A stretch of 64,000 bases of DNA from Diaporthe sp. PMI_573 (taxonomy: Eukaryota > Ascomycota > Sordariomycetes > Diaporthales > Diaporthaceae): contig JAJTUP010000151.1 of NCBI GenBank assembly GCA_021399435.1, positions 1 through 64,000 of the forward strand. The letters are read 5' to 3'. The notes under the pieces are model-generated. The model was given only the letters and a program-made list of their open reading frames with translations, had not been told where the DNA came from and searched no databases. Every line of letters begins with the position of its first letter. The first letter of the stretch is position 1. This document shows positions 22,888 through 34,106 of the stretch, one piece after another. A program made the translations under genes and the position numbers.

Positions 22888-24106
22888 CTAAAAACTACTG
22901 TTGCCGCTGAGATGTCGACTCTTCTTGGTCCTCCCTGCATCGCTAGCTGCGCCTCGTGGCCTCTTGGTTCTCGAAGGACTTTGGAGATCCCATCGTAATT
23001 CTTTGACCTTGGTATTCCAGTCTTGGACTAAACCTTCGTGTACTATGTTGCTTGCAGGCTCTAAGGAATCTTCTCATCTCATCAGGTAATGCAACTCTCC
23101 GTCACAGACTTCTTCTCCAACTATTTTCGAAACCGGCCACTGATACAGCATTGTATCGTCGAATTTGTTCGATAAATCTTCCCCTCGATCCAATGACGAC
23201 CTCCCATTGACGTGCGTATCTGCGGTCGCCGAAGGAAGATGAAGCTTCTGCCGTAATGCCAGGACCTCTTTATTCCATTTTTTGACCACAGCTTTGAGAT
23301 GTGCTACGTTCCTTGCAGGCTCCAAGTTGTCCTCCCATCTTATTAGGTAGTACAACTCGCCATTCTTGACTTCTTCTCCAATGATTTCGGCAACCGGCCA
23401 TTGACCATGGAGGGTATCGTCAGCTTCCTTAGCCAAACGTTCTTCTTGACCTACTGAAGACCTGCCGTCGCCGTGAGTTTGGGAGACCGCCAACGGCGAG
23501 CTGCTGGGATCCTGTGTGTCTTGTCCGGGTTCTTCTTCATGTTCAAGCATTCTGGCATGTACAGGGGCATCGCGGCTACATGCTTCGACGGACGCAGGCA
23601 GGACAGACGCGGAATTATAGCTTAAAGCAAAGCCGGCTTCGAGAGTGCTGATGTCCCTTCTTACAACTGGCCGACTCGCTTGTGTCAGAATGGTATTCAC
23701 CCACTTCACCAGGATTGGAGGACCGGCTCTGGCTTTCGAGGTCCTTCTCACTGTAGCCGCTGCTCGTTTCTGGACAGCAGGATTAGTTTGTGTCTTCAGA
23801 AGGAATGGGCAGCTACATCGTACCGCCTCTATTTCCTTGGCTCTCCGTCACAACTTGTGTGCTGGTGATTTCCGGTGATACCGGCGCTAATACATCTGTG
23901 GTGAGATTATATATGTCTTTCGAGCGACCTAGGGGAGTGTGGAATGAATGAGATATGTCTTGAAATTCTTCATTGGTGTCATGGAGTGGTCGGTTTGAGG
24001 GTCCCTCGTGATGCCTGTGACAGTATCTTCCTCGAGGTGGTGTTTCTTTTGCCTTGTAGTATGCGGTGCGATCAAAAGGCGGCTGAAAGTTCAACTTCAA
24101 AGGCAT
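22888..24106 (-). pseudogene. Chromodomain protein with internal tandem duplication and a nonsense codon
   Basis: The ATG at 24106 opens 97 codons (MPLKLNFQPPFDRTAYY). A donor at 23823 (GTACGATG) and an acceptor near 23770-23763 lead into a second exon; the exact acceptor is uncertain. Exon 2 carries two copies of an approximately 87-residue unit: QWPVAEIIGEEVKNGELYYL then IRWEDNLEPARNVAHL, and QWPVSKIVGEEVCDGELHYL then MR-stop-EDSLEPASNIVH. Each unit reads like a chromo fold (aromatic-V-xx-I ... YLIRW ... EPA.N). In the second copy the conserved TGG (Trp) is TGA at 23076-23074, but the frame continues open to 22888. A chromodomain would bind methylated histone tails in the nucleus. A TATA box lies 95 bp upstream. 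Confidence 0.55.
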
Positions 24107-24200
24107 TATGAAAGACTGTTAGACACCGAGGATAGGGGAAGGATCATTGGAAACTAGCAACACTGAGAAGTGCAAAGGACTTTGGAGAGGAGCGAGTGGG

Positions 24201-24210
24201 GCTTTTATAG
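24201..24210 (-). promoter_or_regulatory. TATA box of the chromodomain gene
   Basis: On the minus strand the sequence reads CTATAAAAGC, about 95 bp before the ATG at 24106. This is a good match to a eukaryotic core promoter. Confidence 0.5.
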
Positions 24211-25545
24211 ATGGGAGGAGGCAACTCGGCCTGTAAAGCAGTATTACGCCCCACCGAGCTAAAGCTGATTACGGCGCGTTTCAAGATGGTTCGGCCAAAA
24301 TGCTTCGATTGCCGATCCGTTCTTCCTGTTGGAGGTATCCATATTTTCCAACTTGACGGATGTCCAGCGCCATGGCTCCCCATCTGCCCCCTGTGCGTTA
24401 CCTTTTGGCATGCAAATTCAGAATATCATATCTGGCTGGTCTCTCAAGTCTCCCCTTGATGACATTTGTCTACACAGTGAGCAGTTCTGGCTCTGTTAGG
24501 TCCCTGCTTACTTTTGATACCTCTGCGGCTACACCAGTGATCTACCAAGCCACAGAAGCCACTGACCCACACCACCATCACTGACAGAGCAGACTCGTCG
24601 ATAATGGTCAAGTGATATGTAATGATCTGTACTTGGAAAGCTTGTAATAATATGTATGTCGTAGCAGCGAGTTCCTTTGCCTCGCAACGCGCCGGGTCAC
24701 CTTCTGAGGTCATCTCCTAGACTGCATGGCCTTAGTATTGCTACTGACTAACACTTGCACGAGAAAACCAAGATCAGAAAAGATCAGGACTGGACGGCAC
24801 TGATTCGGCGGCGAGGCTCAGTGACACTCAGTCCTGGTCGAGACTGAGCTAGCATGCGGATCAGGGCACCTACACTCTTGATAGAGTTATCCGTCTCGAG
24901 CTCAATTCTACCTCGGGCGGCATCTACGAAAACCACAAGTCGACAATATATACACCCCAACGGGCCCTCCTTGGGCTTTGTAGTAATACTGATGAACTAA
25001 ATAAAGCTTGCTCCTAGTGGCAACAAGGGCCTATTTCTGGCACAGGAGCTAGCTATGCTAGACACATATGAGGCCCGTTCCTGGGAACTTAATATAGCAG
25101 CCGGCTGCCCTCGGGACATAGCAACACAAGAAAGCCTGCGCATATAACGTAGAATAAAAACTAGTATTTAACTAGGGTGATTGGCTTACGACCTGCGGGT
25201 TTAGTATAGTTGTGCGATAATAGAGGCTATTGGAAGAAGGTAGAAACTAAGTTTCGCGCGGTTGAGTGACCTTGCAATGACAAGACGCGATAGGGGTGCG
25301 AGTTGAAGAAAAATAGGCTGGTAGCTGACAATAGACTTGGGCCATCATTTGAACTAATTCAAACCCAAAATTGCTATTTCTCCTGTAGGTGTACTGCAAC
25401 TGTGGCAGTGCATTCATCCTTAAAGAAGGCCTCGGAGGGAGTAGAGGTCTGTCATTTAGTCGCGGCCGGGATGAGTGGAGACAACTGAAACGGCATCAGT
25501 GGGTCCCTGGAAGGTACTCACATTCCAAACTGAGGAGGTTAGGGC
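24211..25545. other. 1.3 kb without recognised gene
   Basis: Short frames only. Some palindromic AT-rich motifs are present but no terminal repeats could be paired. Confidence 0.4.
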
Positions 25546-25632
25546 CAGACTTGCGTATTGTGATATAAAGTGCTAAAGTGATATTCATATTCATATTCAC
25601 ATATTCGCAAAAAGTGTGCTAGAATATCACCC

Positions 25633-25726
25633 TAGCACTTTAGCACGATTGGTAGCACTATAGCACTTTAGCACGATTGATATCACTATAGCACTTTAGA
25701 ACAATTGGTATCACTATAGTACTTTA
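25633..25726. repeat. 28-bp tandem repeats at the hAT-4 left end
   Basis: Three full units (25633-25660, 25661-25688, 25689-25716) and a partial fourth share TAGCACTTTAGCACGATTG followed by a TATCACTA-type end. They lie just inside the element and match motifs near its other end, so they are probably transposase-binding subterminal repeats. Confidence 0.85.
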
Positions 25727-25753
25727 CCACCTATGCTGTCAGACATCCGCAAA

Positions 25754-28156
25754 TCAATCAAAATTAACATCGGAGTCTTCATCGCCGCCACTATCAAAAC
25801 CCGTATCAGTAATTACACCCATACCACCATGAACAGTCTTCTGGATATGGCCTTCACGCAGCCAGTTACCTATACATTCAACCTCCTCAAGATTCTCGCA
25901 AGTCATTCGTTCTCTATCCCAGGAGAGAGTACGTCGACCACCAGAGAAAGCAGATTCCGGATCAGCTGATTCAGGCGCGATTGAGAGGATATCAATAGCC
26001 ATTCGACTTAGCTGAGGATAAGTCTTCCGCTGATCCTTATGACACCACCATTGAAGTGGTGATCCACTTATTTTAATGGGTGTTGCCTTGATAAAGTCTT
26101 CAAGATCGTCCATACAATCGCCCAGATCCTCGGTGACTTCCAACTCTTCAAGTAAAGCGTCCCACTCGTTCGGCTGCCGCTTTTGCGAAGCACATACCTC
26201 ACCAACCGACTCTGCAGGTCCAGTCTCAGGCTGAGTTTTGTACTCTTCTTCCCAAATTGTACGGACACCAGCAATGGCGTTCTCGTGCCATGACTCTGGC
26301 CAGTGGCGCTCAATGTACCTGATTCGCTTTGAAGGATCAAGAAGGAGGGCGGCAGCGTAAACGGGCGCATCTTCGGTCATCGTATAATACTTGTCGAGAA
26401 TGAACCAGCCCATCTCAATTGAATGAAGGATACGGCGATCAAGCGTCTCTGGCTTCGAGTAATGTTCCTAGATTGGATAATTAGCCAAGTTAGGGCTTAG
26501 AGTCTATCAAGAGACAGCAAACCTTGTTCTTTTCATAGTGGCGTAATAAACCATCCATAATTGTCAATATTTGCGACAATGTAGAATTCTTACCCTCAGC
26601 CCATAAAGTTGCTGACGCGAATGGGTGGAGAAATCTATGTGTTTTTTCAAGGTAATCCCAATCTGATGAGTTGAGGATATTATCGTTGATCTCCTTATCG
26701 TAATCAAGCAAGAATTGCTTGAACTGTGATTGCCTTCTGATAAGATTATCGATCAGCTTATACCAAGAGTTCCATCGGGTGTCGTTATCGACCCCGAGCC
26801 GCAAGCCTACTCGATCCTCCCATAGATCACTGTGGATAGATGAATTTCGAAGCCAGACCGCAATGTTATGTAGTTTACGCATCGCCGGGATGGTTTGCCA
26901 GCCTCTGAAGTTGTCATCCTTGAAATCGGGGGCCTTCCGAGCGGCCCTTTTAGCCTTTCCCTTCCATATCTTACTGAAAGACTGTTCTTGCTGTCCCGAA
27001 CCTTCAGACCGCGATGCTGGCTCGTTGGCGGATATATCATATAGTGTGAAGTAGAATTGTTCGTACATCTCGGCGCCGGCCACGTCGCTAGCAGCGGCAA
27101 GTGCTGCGCGTAAAGCTTCTTTCGAGGACGCAAGGAGAAAGGCTTGAAGGGAGAGATTTATGATATGAGCGATGCATCGGATTCGACGCTGGCTGGGATG
27201 GAAAGATACCTAGACTCAGTTAACCAACTACCTATTAATCAGCGTTCTAAATAGCATACACCGTATTTATCCTGTAGCATTTGTGAGAGATGCTTTAAAC
27301 AGGTATCGTTTGAAGTAGCATTATCGCCGGTATGATAGCCGATTTGCTTCGCAATGCCGTATTCTTCGATTGCTTCCGCCATTAGAGCTGCTTGGCGCTC
27401 GCCACTGTGGCTGTATCGACATTCAGGCATAGCTAGCAGGGCCTTTTGAAGTCGATAGCCATTATCAACCCATCTAGCGCATACTGCTAAAATGCCATGC
27501 CGATGAGGCGATGTCCAGAGATCGGTCGAGAGATGGATCTTCGATACGGACGCCTGAAGCTTTGCTCTCAGTTGGGATCGGTATAAGTCGAAAGTAGTGG
27601 TAATATGACGCATCGCCGCGTCGCGGGACGTGAGGAGAAGATCCTCAATAGCCGGATTGCATGCCAATATGATATCCTGCATCTCATCCCATTTCACCGC
27701 GGAGAATGGTAAACGACGGCGTGTGAGAAGACCGACAATCGGTTCTATATATTGCTGTCGGTTAAAGACGCGGCGTAAAGTGGCATCTGATGGCCGACTC
27801 TGAAAAAAATTGTCCATCCGAGGCTGCTTTGACGGCCGGGTAATAATATCTGAGTCGTGCTCGTCTACGGTACTGGCCTCCGTCTGAAGAATAGAGGCAT
27901 GCTTCCTTTTCGCGTGGTATATAGCATTGCCACGCTTTCCATTTGACCATGGACTATCTGGGGGACAATGAAGGCATTCATACATAACACGACCAGACGT
28001 CTTTCGTTTGCCAGATGGCCCTAGTTTGGCCTTCTCTGGATGAGTGGTGCGGAAAATGACGTCGAAGCTAGATGATTCGAAGGGCAGATCATCGGGTGAT
28101 GCTCTAGTCCGTGATCGAGTAAGGGTATCAGTGATAACTTTTGAAGATGAACTCAT
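25754..28156 (-). CDS. hAT-4 transposase, three exons, open throughout
   Basis: Exons are 28156-27260, 27209-26523 and 26467-25754. The introns are GTATGC..CTAG (50 nt) and GTTTGC..CTAG (55 nt), both in phase zero, giving 765 aa. N-terminal BED-like finger: ECLHCPPDSPW ... HAKRKH (residues about 59-83). First catalytic Asp in HLSTDLWTSPHRHG, second in HTGDNATSND. The CxxH motif is RCIAHIINLSLQAF, followed by DNDTRWNSWY. The C-terminal dimerisation segment reads PESADPESAFSGGRRTLSW and ends LEEVECIGNWLREG. No stop or frameshift interrupts the model. It should bind the element ends in the nucleus and catalyse cut-and-paste transposition. Together with its TIRs it could be active, and could mobilise related non-autonomous copies. 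Confidence 0.88.
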
Positions 28157-28444
28157 AATTCAATATTGAAAGTCGAGGCAGCAGACTGCCGGACCGCGCG
28201 CTCTCACTAGGTACCGGTAACTCATAATCTAATGATGATCGGAATGATTGTCTCCTGTCTCTTTCTCATCATGGTTGTTCTTGCTCTCCTCCTTCTTATA
28301 GGTAAAGAGGCGAGGTATGATACTAGACCTGCTGACCCTGCAACAGACCTGTAACACTGTTCTGACGATTCACGCGTAATCGTGTGACACCGTTTCCTGT
28401 GGCTGCCTATGCAACACTTATCATCCATGCTACTTCTCCAACAC

Positions 28445-28600
28445 CAGGGATGGACATCTTACGAACGGGAATCGAATTGATAGACTAATTCGATGCCAAG
28501 TCTTTATCGAATCGAATTTTATTCGCTATCGAATCGAACGGGCCCAAACGTTCGATCGAAATCGATCGATTCGGTCGAACGAGTGGCGCGGTTCGCTGAA
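28445..28600. repeat. Solitary hAT-like end with ATCGAATCGAA repeats
   Basis: The block starts CAGGGATGGACATC, a hAT-type terminus, followed by repeated AATCGAAT and TCGATCGA motifs typical of subterminal regions. It faces right, while the surrounding hAT-4 transposase faces left, so it may be one end of a nested element. No partner end was found. A second CAGG-less candidate, GGGGTGTTGCAAAAGC, lies at about 29170. Confidence 0.4.
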
Positions 28601-29595
28601 ACTCTCATTTCTTGAACGCGTCAACCGACCCCTGACGCTTTGTGATGATGTCTTGTCTTGGTTCCTTGGTGGGACCCCACCCGTAAGGGGGCTGGTTTTG
28701 TCATGATTCAACCATTGATGCCTCAGGCACCTAACCCAAAGCACCCGTCACATCTGACAGAATGAGACCATTTCCCAATTCCCATGAGGACTATGTCCAG
28801 CGTGGGAGAGGTTGAAAAGCGAATCCCCGTGACCATGAAATGCGACCAATATTGTTTAGAGGGTACTTGCGCAAGTGTGGGGGAATACGTGAGCACCCTG
28901 GTATCTTTCTAGCACTGAGATATAGCGTAGGCCCGTCTTGTAAAGCTCCACGATGAACTTCAACACATGCTGATTTTCCGTAGATTGGAAGTAATGCAAA
29001 CAAAACTGGCCCGTTTAGATATCTCCCGTCAGGAGCTTCCTATCGGTGCCAATGCTCTCACGGTCAGAAGACCATTTCGACCTTGGAGTCTCACATGTCT
29101 CGTGTATCCTTAACCTGGAAATGTCGCGTTGTGCGCCTCGATGGTCTGTACACGATGACACAAGCCAATAGGGGTGTTGCAAAAGCTAATTAGAGTAGAT
29201 CCAACAAAAGTAGATAAGGTTATCTAATCTTATCTGATAAGCATGCTACACGGCCGATAGCACTTTAGCTATCGTGATATCACATTTAGCTGAAAAAAAG
29301 TGTGATATGTGACGGCAGCGACGGTCAAGCAAACCCTGGCCGTCACAAGGCCCTAACCCTGAGCCCCACAGTTGCGTCAAGACTTTTACGCAGTCGAGGG
29401 ATCGCATGAGCTTCGCTCTCCCTTTTTCCTTCTTTCTCTTTAGCTTAGAATATTCGTTGATAGCGCCAATAGACCCAGCTCCCATGCTGCATCTCGCGCT
29501 GGCCGTGACATGATATATATTCACGGTGATATATATCACTTTAGCACTTTAGCACAGTGTGATATCACTTTAGCATGTCACAATACGCAAGTCTG

Positions 29596-29807
29596 TCTTC
29601 CAATCCCATTTCTTCTATTTGCTCTTTGCTCAGAAAATCTAGAGCTTCGGACAGATCCTGCTCTTGTAGGAGTTTCTCGTATTTCTTGATCTTCTCCTCG
29701 TTCTTCTTAGCGTCTTCATTCTGCATTTGTATCATCCTTTTGAACGCACTTGCCCTTACATCCGCAAGACGAAGACGTGGATTTTCTGCAATCTTGTCAG
29801 TAGTCAT
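29596..29807 (-). other. Coiled-coil gene fragment abutting the hAT-4 end
   Basis: The frame from the ATG at 29807 reads NEDAKKNEEKIKKYEKLLQE and EALDFLSKEQIEEM, strongly charged and helical, and runs into the hAT-4 terminus at 29595. It may be a gene broken by the element. Family unknown. Confidence 0.3.
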
Positions 29808-30781
29808 GTTGATACTTTTGAATCGATCAGCTGTGGAAGTCGTAGTGCTATGGCGCGAGTCACTAAGTCCGAGGCGATCACATATATAGGATCCCTTAGA
29901 TTCCCGAATATGGTCCTGAGAAGTGGAATTATTCGGTCACTCTTTTAGGCCTTGAGACTACTTTTAGACCTAGATCAAACTGACGCGAAAGGGACTCTTT
30001 AACGGCATGTCTCTACATTGACTAACCCAGAAGAAGGTCTATACTGCCAGGATATGAAGTCACAACTATTTGGTTAAACAGGCGAATCTTCGTCATGATG
30101 CCCTAAGCTGCACCTGGTCTGGGTCCACGCCCAAGTCTAATTCAAACCATTGCCACCTCGCGCTGACTCCTTTCCGTTCTGCTAACACTACTTCGGTACA
30201 GAAGGGAAACACACGCAGGAACATGGTCATCTTGGGGTGCGTACCTGATCTTGCTCGAACCTGACGTCCTCCAGATGCCTTATGGTGTTGTCAGCACAGC
30301 TAAAGCCACGGTGCCTGTCTCCAGGGTGTGGCCGCCATCTTGGATGTCCTTTTCCAGCCTCAAAAGTAGCGTGCCACCGCCCAATCTCTCAAATCCCTAT
30401 GACGTGGAACGCAGCGACTCAGATTTTCTTCTGGCTAAGGCCTCTAGCAAGTTCAAGTGTCTGGGTAGAGTTGATGCAGAGGCGGTCGCAGCCCGGTGCT
30501 ACTCTACTCTCATGCGCACGTTGGTGACCGCATGAGCCCGGGACTAAGTGCTCATTCAAGGGTTAAGGTCACAGTCAGCGAGCAGACATGGTTGGCCCCA
30601 GACAACCACCAATTATGTTCGGCCGAACGGCTTCTTTGTCATGCAGTCCCATTCCCAACCCTGGCCCAAATCTTTCTGCTCGCTTCCCACTCTTTTACCT
30701 CGAACTTTCTAAGCCGAATCTCATCGCATACGATAGCAAAACCATCGCCGCACCCCACCTTGCTTTTTCGGCATCGCCATC
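29808..30781. other. Upstream of the Clr5 remnant; no firm gene
   Basis: Short overlapping frames only. The CT-rich 30650-30780 stretch may be the 5' leader of the Clr5 remnant. Confidence 0.35.
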
Positions 30782-31016
30782 ATGACATCCACAACGGCCC
30801 CATCGCCGGCGGCACCAACACCGTCTCCTGCCCACATGCACTCTATCTCTCCTGAGAAGACTGGCTAGAAGCAGTCTCCCGAGGAGTGGGAGGCGGCACG
30901 GTCGACAAGTCGAGAAATGTACATTGACGAGAACAAGACACTGGCGGAAGTGTCCGAGATCCTAGGGATGCAATACAGCTTTTATGCCTCGGTGGCTAAG
31001 GGTAAAAAGGGCAGAT
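30782..31016 (+). pseudogene. Clr5-domain protein remnant
   Basis: The ATG at 30782 starts MTSTTAPSPAAPTPSPAH. An in-frame TAG follows SPEKTG, then the same frame reads SPEEWEAARSTSREMYIDEN and KTLAEVSEILGMQYSFYAS. The D/E-W-E-x-x-R ... LY..E..TLxEV..IM ... F.A(T/S) order is the Clr5 domain (named after a fission yeast silencing factor, widespread in Fusarium). The frame stops at 31016 before the usual Y-K-K-R-I end of the domain. Decayed. Confidence 0.6.
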
Positions 31017-31537
31017 AATACTTGATTTGGCCAAGTCTACGCGTCAGTGTTAGCCATTTGCGGATTGCTCCCGATGTACGTTCTTGCGGGGCAAGACTCG
31101 AGCGATATTATCTTTCGACAATCTAGCCCTAAAATTCTTTCGACATTCGGTCTCCAAGGCCTTCTATTCCCAGGATCAAGGATACTATTCGGCCAAAATC
31201 CGACTTTTCTTGGCACATGGACGCAGGATTCAGAGGCTTGCCCATCTGCTTTACCGAGACTTTCTGATCGTTCCAAACATCTGGGAGAGCAGGATTGTCG
31301 CTATTGCATCTTACATGACGGCTGATACGCGACTCGTTAGCAGGGCTGATCAGCTCTTCCACTAGAACGTTCGGGTTGTGGACTCCCCGATTAAGCCGCT
31401 TCGATGAAGGACCTGTCTCGTCAATACTTCGGGCCAGACTTGAGCCCTCGCGTACGGATGGCTTGTTCGAGGGACCCGCTGGTAGATTTCCCGTTCTGTG
31501 CTTTTTTCTCTGTTTTCTGAGCGGTGTCGTTTGTAGT

Positions 31538-31681
31538 GACGTTGGGTGGCAATATATGGAATGCGAACAAAAGGAAGAGCTGCTCTGCGAGGCGACCGAG
31601 CGAGGCGTCATCAATGTGGCTCGTTATTATCACCACGAGACTGTTCATCATGCTCTTCCAATCATGGTATGGACCGCTTGA
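31538..31681 (+). pseudogene. FunK1 protein-kinase-like fragment
   Basis: The frame reads WQYMECEQKEELLCEATERG then VINVARYYHHETV. This matches the N-lobe linker of fungal FunK1-type kinases (W-x-x-x-E ... LL.EAT..GV.NVARY.HHE.V). The catalytic parts are not found nearby. Neighbouring frames from 31080 to 32260 look like scrambled coding remnants. Confidence 0.5.
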
Positions 31682-32261
31682 AAATGCAAAGGCAATTCGA
31701 TCGGCGCGAAGATCTACCAACCAAGGAATGAGGTCTGCCAGCATCCCATCGCCGTCATCACAACGCACTAGTTTGGCATACTACTCAAGATGCAGGCTCG
31801 ATTGCTCAAAAGGGATTAGACAGCCGACTCATCCTGCAGAACGTTCCATTCCTTATCCCTGCATTATTAATTCCTCCATTTTCCCATACTTGTGACGTCG
31901 AGTGCACTCGTTAGTCGACATGCAGCGCTTGTCCGTGCCGACCTCGTCTTGAAGCTGAAATATCGCGTAATGTTCCAGTCGCCTGCTTTCGAGTCCTCGC
32001 CGGCCTGTATAGATGCGAATTGATTGGGCGATGTAGCAGGTATTGGACATGAGACGCGGCGAAGCAGTGCGCAGCCCTGAGCATACCAAGAGGGCCTTCA
32101 CCAAGAGAACTGGTAAAATTCGGGCCGGTCTGAGTTGTGTTCCTATTTCCTGCACTAGTCACGAAGAAGCCTCCTCTAGTGATTAATCTCTTCTATGTCG
32201 TGGATGAACGGGCGACACACCACGCATTGTACTATAAATTTCCCACGCTACCTAGCTGCTT
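31682..32261. other. Scrambled remnants, nothing assigned
   Basis: Several short frames on both strands look protein-like, but none could be tied to a family. Confidence 0.3.
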
Positions 32262-32614
32262 TCTGACTGGTATGCAACACGTATTTCTGCCGTCTTGCCC
32301 CTTCGTTCCACCGACAAGAACTCGAAGACATTGATCAACCTTTCCAAAAGTTACAAGACTATCTGCTTGCGTTCAAAGCGTCCATCAATCCAATATTCAC
32401 TAACCAGGTGACCCTCCGCTTAGAACACAACAGACTGCGTCAGGAGCACGCAGCAATGAGTGCAGAGGCGATAGTGAAAAGAAATCAGAAGCTGCTTGAT
32501 TTCATTGTCGAGTCCTCACTTGACGATCCGGACGGAACACGACATGCCACAAAGAGAACAATCGTCCGCAGGGCCAGGGGAAAGAGGCAAGCAGCACGAC
32601 CCTATAGAGGGTAA
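32262..32614 (+). other. Unassigned helical reading frame
   Basis: About 115 codons are open without an early ATG: FHRQELEDIDQPFQKLQDYL, then LEHNRLRQEHAAMSAEAIVK and a basic tail RRARGKRQAARPYRG. It is predicted to be helical. It may be an exon of a broken gene. Family not recognised. Confidence 0.3.
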
Positions 32615-33437
32615 TCAAGCAAGACAACCAGTCTGCCTTGACGGCGGGGTGACGAGGTACCAAAAGAGTCTCGCCACTCTCTATAGTCGCGTATCAATTT
32701 GAAGTGGCTCAAATCACGTCCGACCCAAGTCGAAGTCCTGTGTCCCACGTTGCAACACCGACTTTCGTATCTAATATAATAAGTAATAGGGTATATCCGC
32801 AGTCAAAGTTCAACTAGATCCGTCTTTTTGTCCGCCAAGCTTCGAAAGTAACCTCCCTCTCACTCATTCTGGAGAGGACGCAGACTAACCACTAAGTAAT
32901 AATCGAGGCAAATTAAGTCCCTTTTCGAGAATAAAAATGCAGCGGCAGTGACACTATGTAGTATCCCTCCCAGGCCACCAAATGAAAAGGCTGCGAAGCT
33001 GCTTTTTTGTCTACGGGCAGCTGTTTGTTCCCAGTTGGGAATAGCGGGATTGTTTTGGTTGATTTTGGACTTTGAACTTCTCCTACCGGCATATGCTGAG
33101 CAGTGTCAGGATTTTGTCACAGGTTTTGCGTGATTCTATACATCTCCATTTGGTTATCTCCCTCCGTTTTCGGACCTTAGATAACACCGATTCCCAGGTT
33201 TGTCTTGAAGCATACTTTTCTGGTGGTTTTTTTTTTTTTAGCTGCAAGACAAAAGACAGCCCTTCTTCCTGCCCTGGGTGCCCAAAAGAGTCTGACGAAT
33301 ACAGGTTTGGCCGTCTAAAACAAGAGACAAATTGACATTCTAGACCTCACAGTAAGTCTGTCATACACAAGACGCAATTCTAATGAAAATGATTAAGTAT
33401 TTGAAATCTTGCGCCCAACAAACCTTCCACAGGCATA
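32615..33437. other. Spacer without recognised gene
   Basis: AT-rich, with a run of T at 33227-33239. No coding sequence or repeat was recognised. Confidence 0.4.
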
Positions 33438-34106
33438 TCAAAGAGTTCCGCCAACGAACGAGGTCTTGCTGGTACAGAAAAGTGATGGACGTTGAAGTTG
33501 GAGCTCAAACATTCCGTATCCAAACAGCTTTTGCAGCGACGGAAGGCTTGTTCTTTGGAAATTGCCATCGGGCAGAATCGGTGGGAGCCGAATGACTTGC
33601 ATGATCTCAGGTGTCTGGTCTTTGCGGAAATTGCTGGTAGAGGTCTCACTGTGTGTTTTGAACAGCGTGTCTGTTGCTGTTGCGTCGAGCTGGGTCTGCC
33701 GCACCGAGCAGTCAACAGTGTCCGCAATTCTAGGAACTGACATGGTCAGGAGGGTTCTCAGGGGCTTCGATATGCACGACTGTGCCTTAGGCGAGCTGCA
33801 GCGGTTGCGTTCTCCGATGTTGTTCACAGAACCCTGGGGATGCCGCGCAAGAGCGATGGGAGGCTCCTGAACGTTTTGAGAGGAGTGGTCGTAAGCCCAA
33901 TCAGAGGACTCAGGATCGGCAATTGGGTCTGGCCATGTCATGAGAGCGCACGTTCCTTCGTCTTGTGCCTCTTCATGGCGCGTTTTTGTGTGATCGGCTT
34001 CATGTGCTTGGAGTTTATCGACAAATGAGAAGGCCTTGCCGCAAGTCTCGCAGGAAAACATGACGGTTATCTCATCCAAGATAGGCTTCGATATTTCTTG
34101 CGACAT
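33438..34106 (-). CDS. Single C2H2 zinc-finger protein
   Basis: The ATG at 34106 opens an uninterrupted 222-aa frame. Near residues 18-38 the text FSCETCGKAFSFVDKLQAHE followed by ADH is a canonical finger (C-x2-C-x12-H-x3-H). The rest is hydrophilic and Ser/Thr-rich, with no second finger. The finger at the N-terminus with a long disordered tail suggests a nuclear regulator or a fragment of a larger factor. The codon pattern is regular and there are no stops, so the gene may be functional. Confidence 0.6.
   Translation of the reverse strand: MSQEISKPILDEITVMFSCETCGKAFSFVDKLQAHEADHTKTRHEEAQDEGTCALMTWPDPIADPESSDWAYDHSSQNVQEPPIALARHPQGSVNNIGERNRCSSPKAQSCISKPLRTLLTMSVPRIADTVDCSVRQTQLDATATDTLFKTHSETSTSNFRKDQTPEIMQVIRLPPILPDGNFQRTSLPSLQKLFGYGMFELQLQRPSLFCTSKTSFVGGTL

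Larger units (their letters stand above)
25546..29595 (-). mobile_element. hAT-4: 4-kb hAT element with matching terminal inverted repeats
   Basis: The left end starts CAGACTTGCGTATTGTGA at 25546, and the right end at 29595 is its exact reverse complement. Behind both TIRs come related AGCACTTTAGCAC / GTGCTAAAGTGATAT subterminal repeats (25558-25735 and 29520-29580). The transposase lies on the minus strand. The 8-bp flanks differ (GTTAGGGC and TCTTCCAA), so no target duplication is visible. This could mean recombination between two copies. About 1.4 kb between the transposase start and the right end is longer than usual and may hold nested material (see 28445). Confidence 0.75.

Noticed and set aside
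25633..25726. CRISPR-like repeat array
   Set aside because: Units abut without spacers and the organism is a eukaryote; they are subterminal repeats of a hAT element.
25538..29603. 8-bp target duplication around hAT-4
   Set aside because: Flanks GTTAGGGC and TCTTCCAA do not match at any small offset tried.
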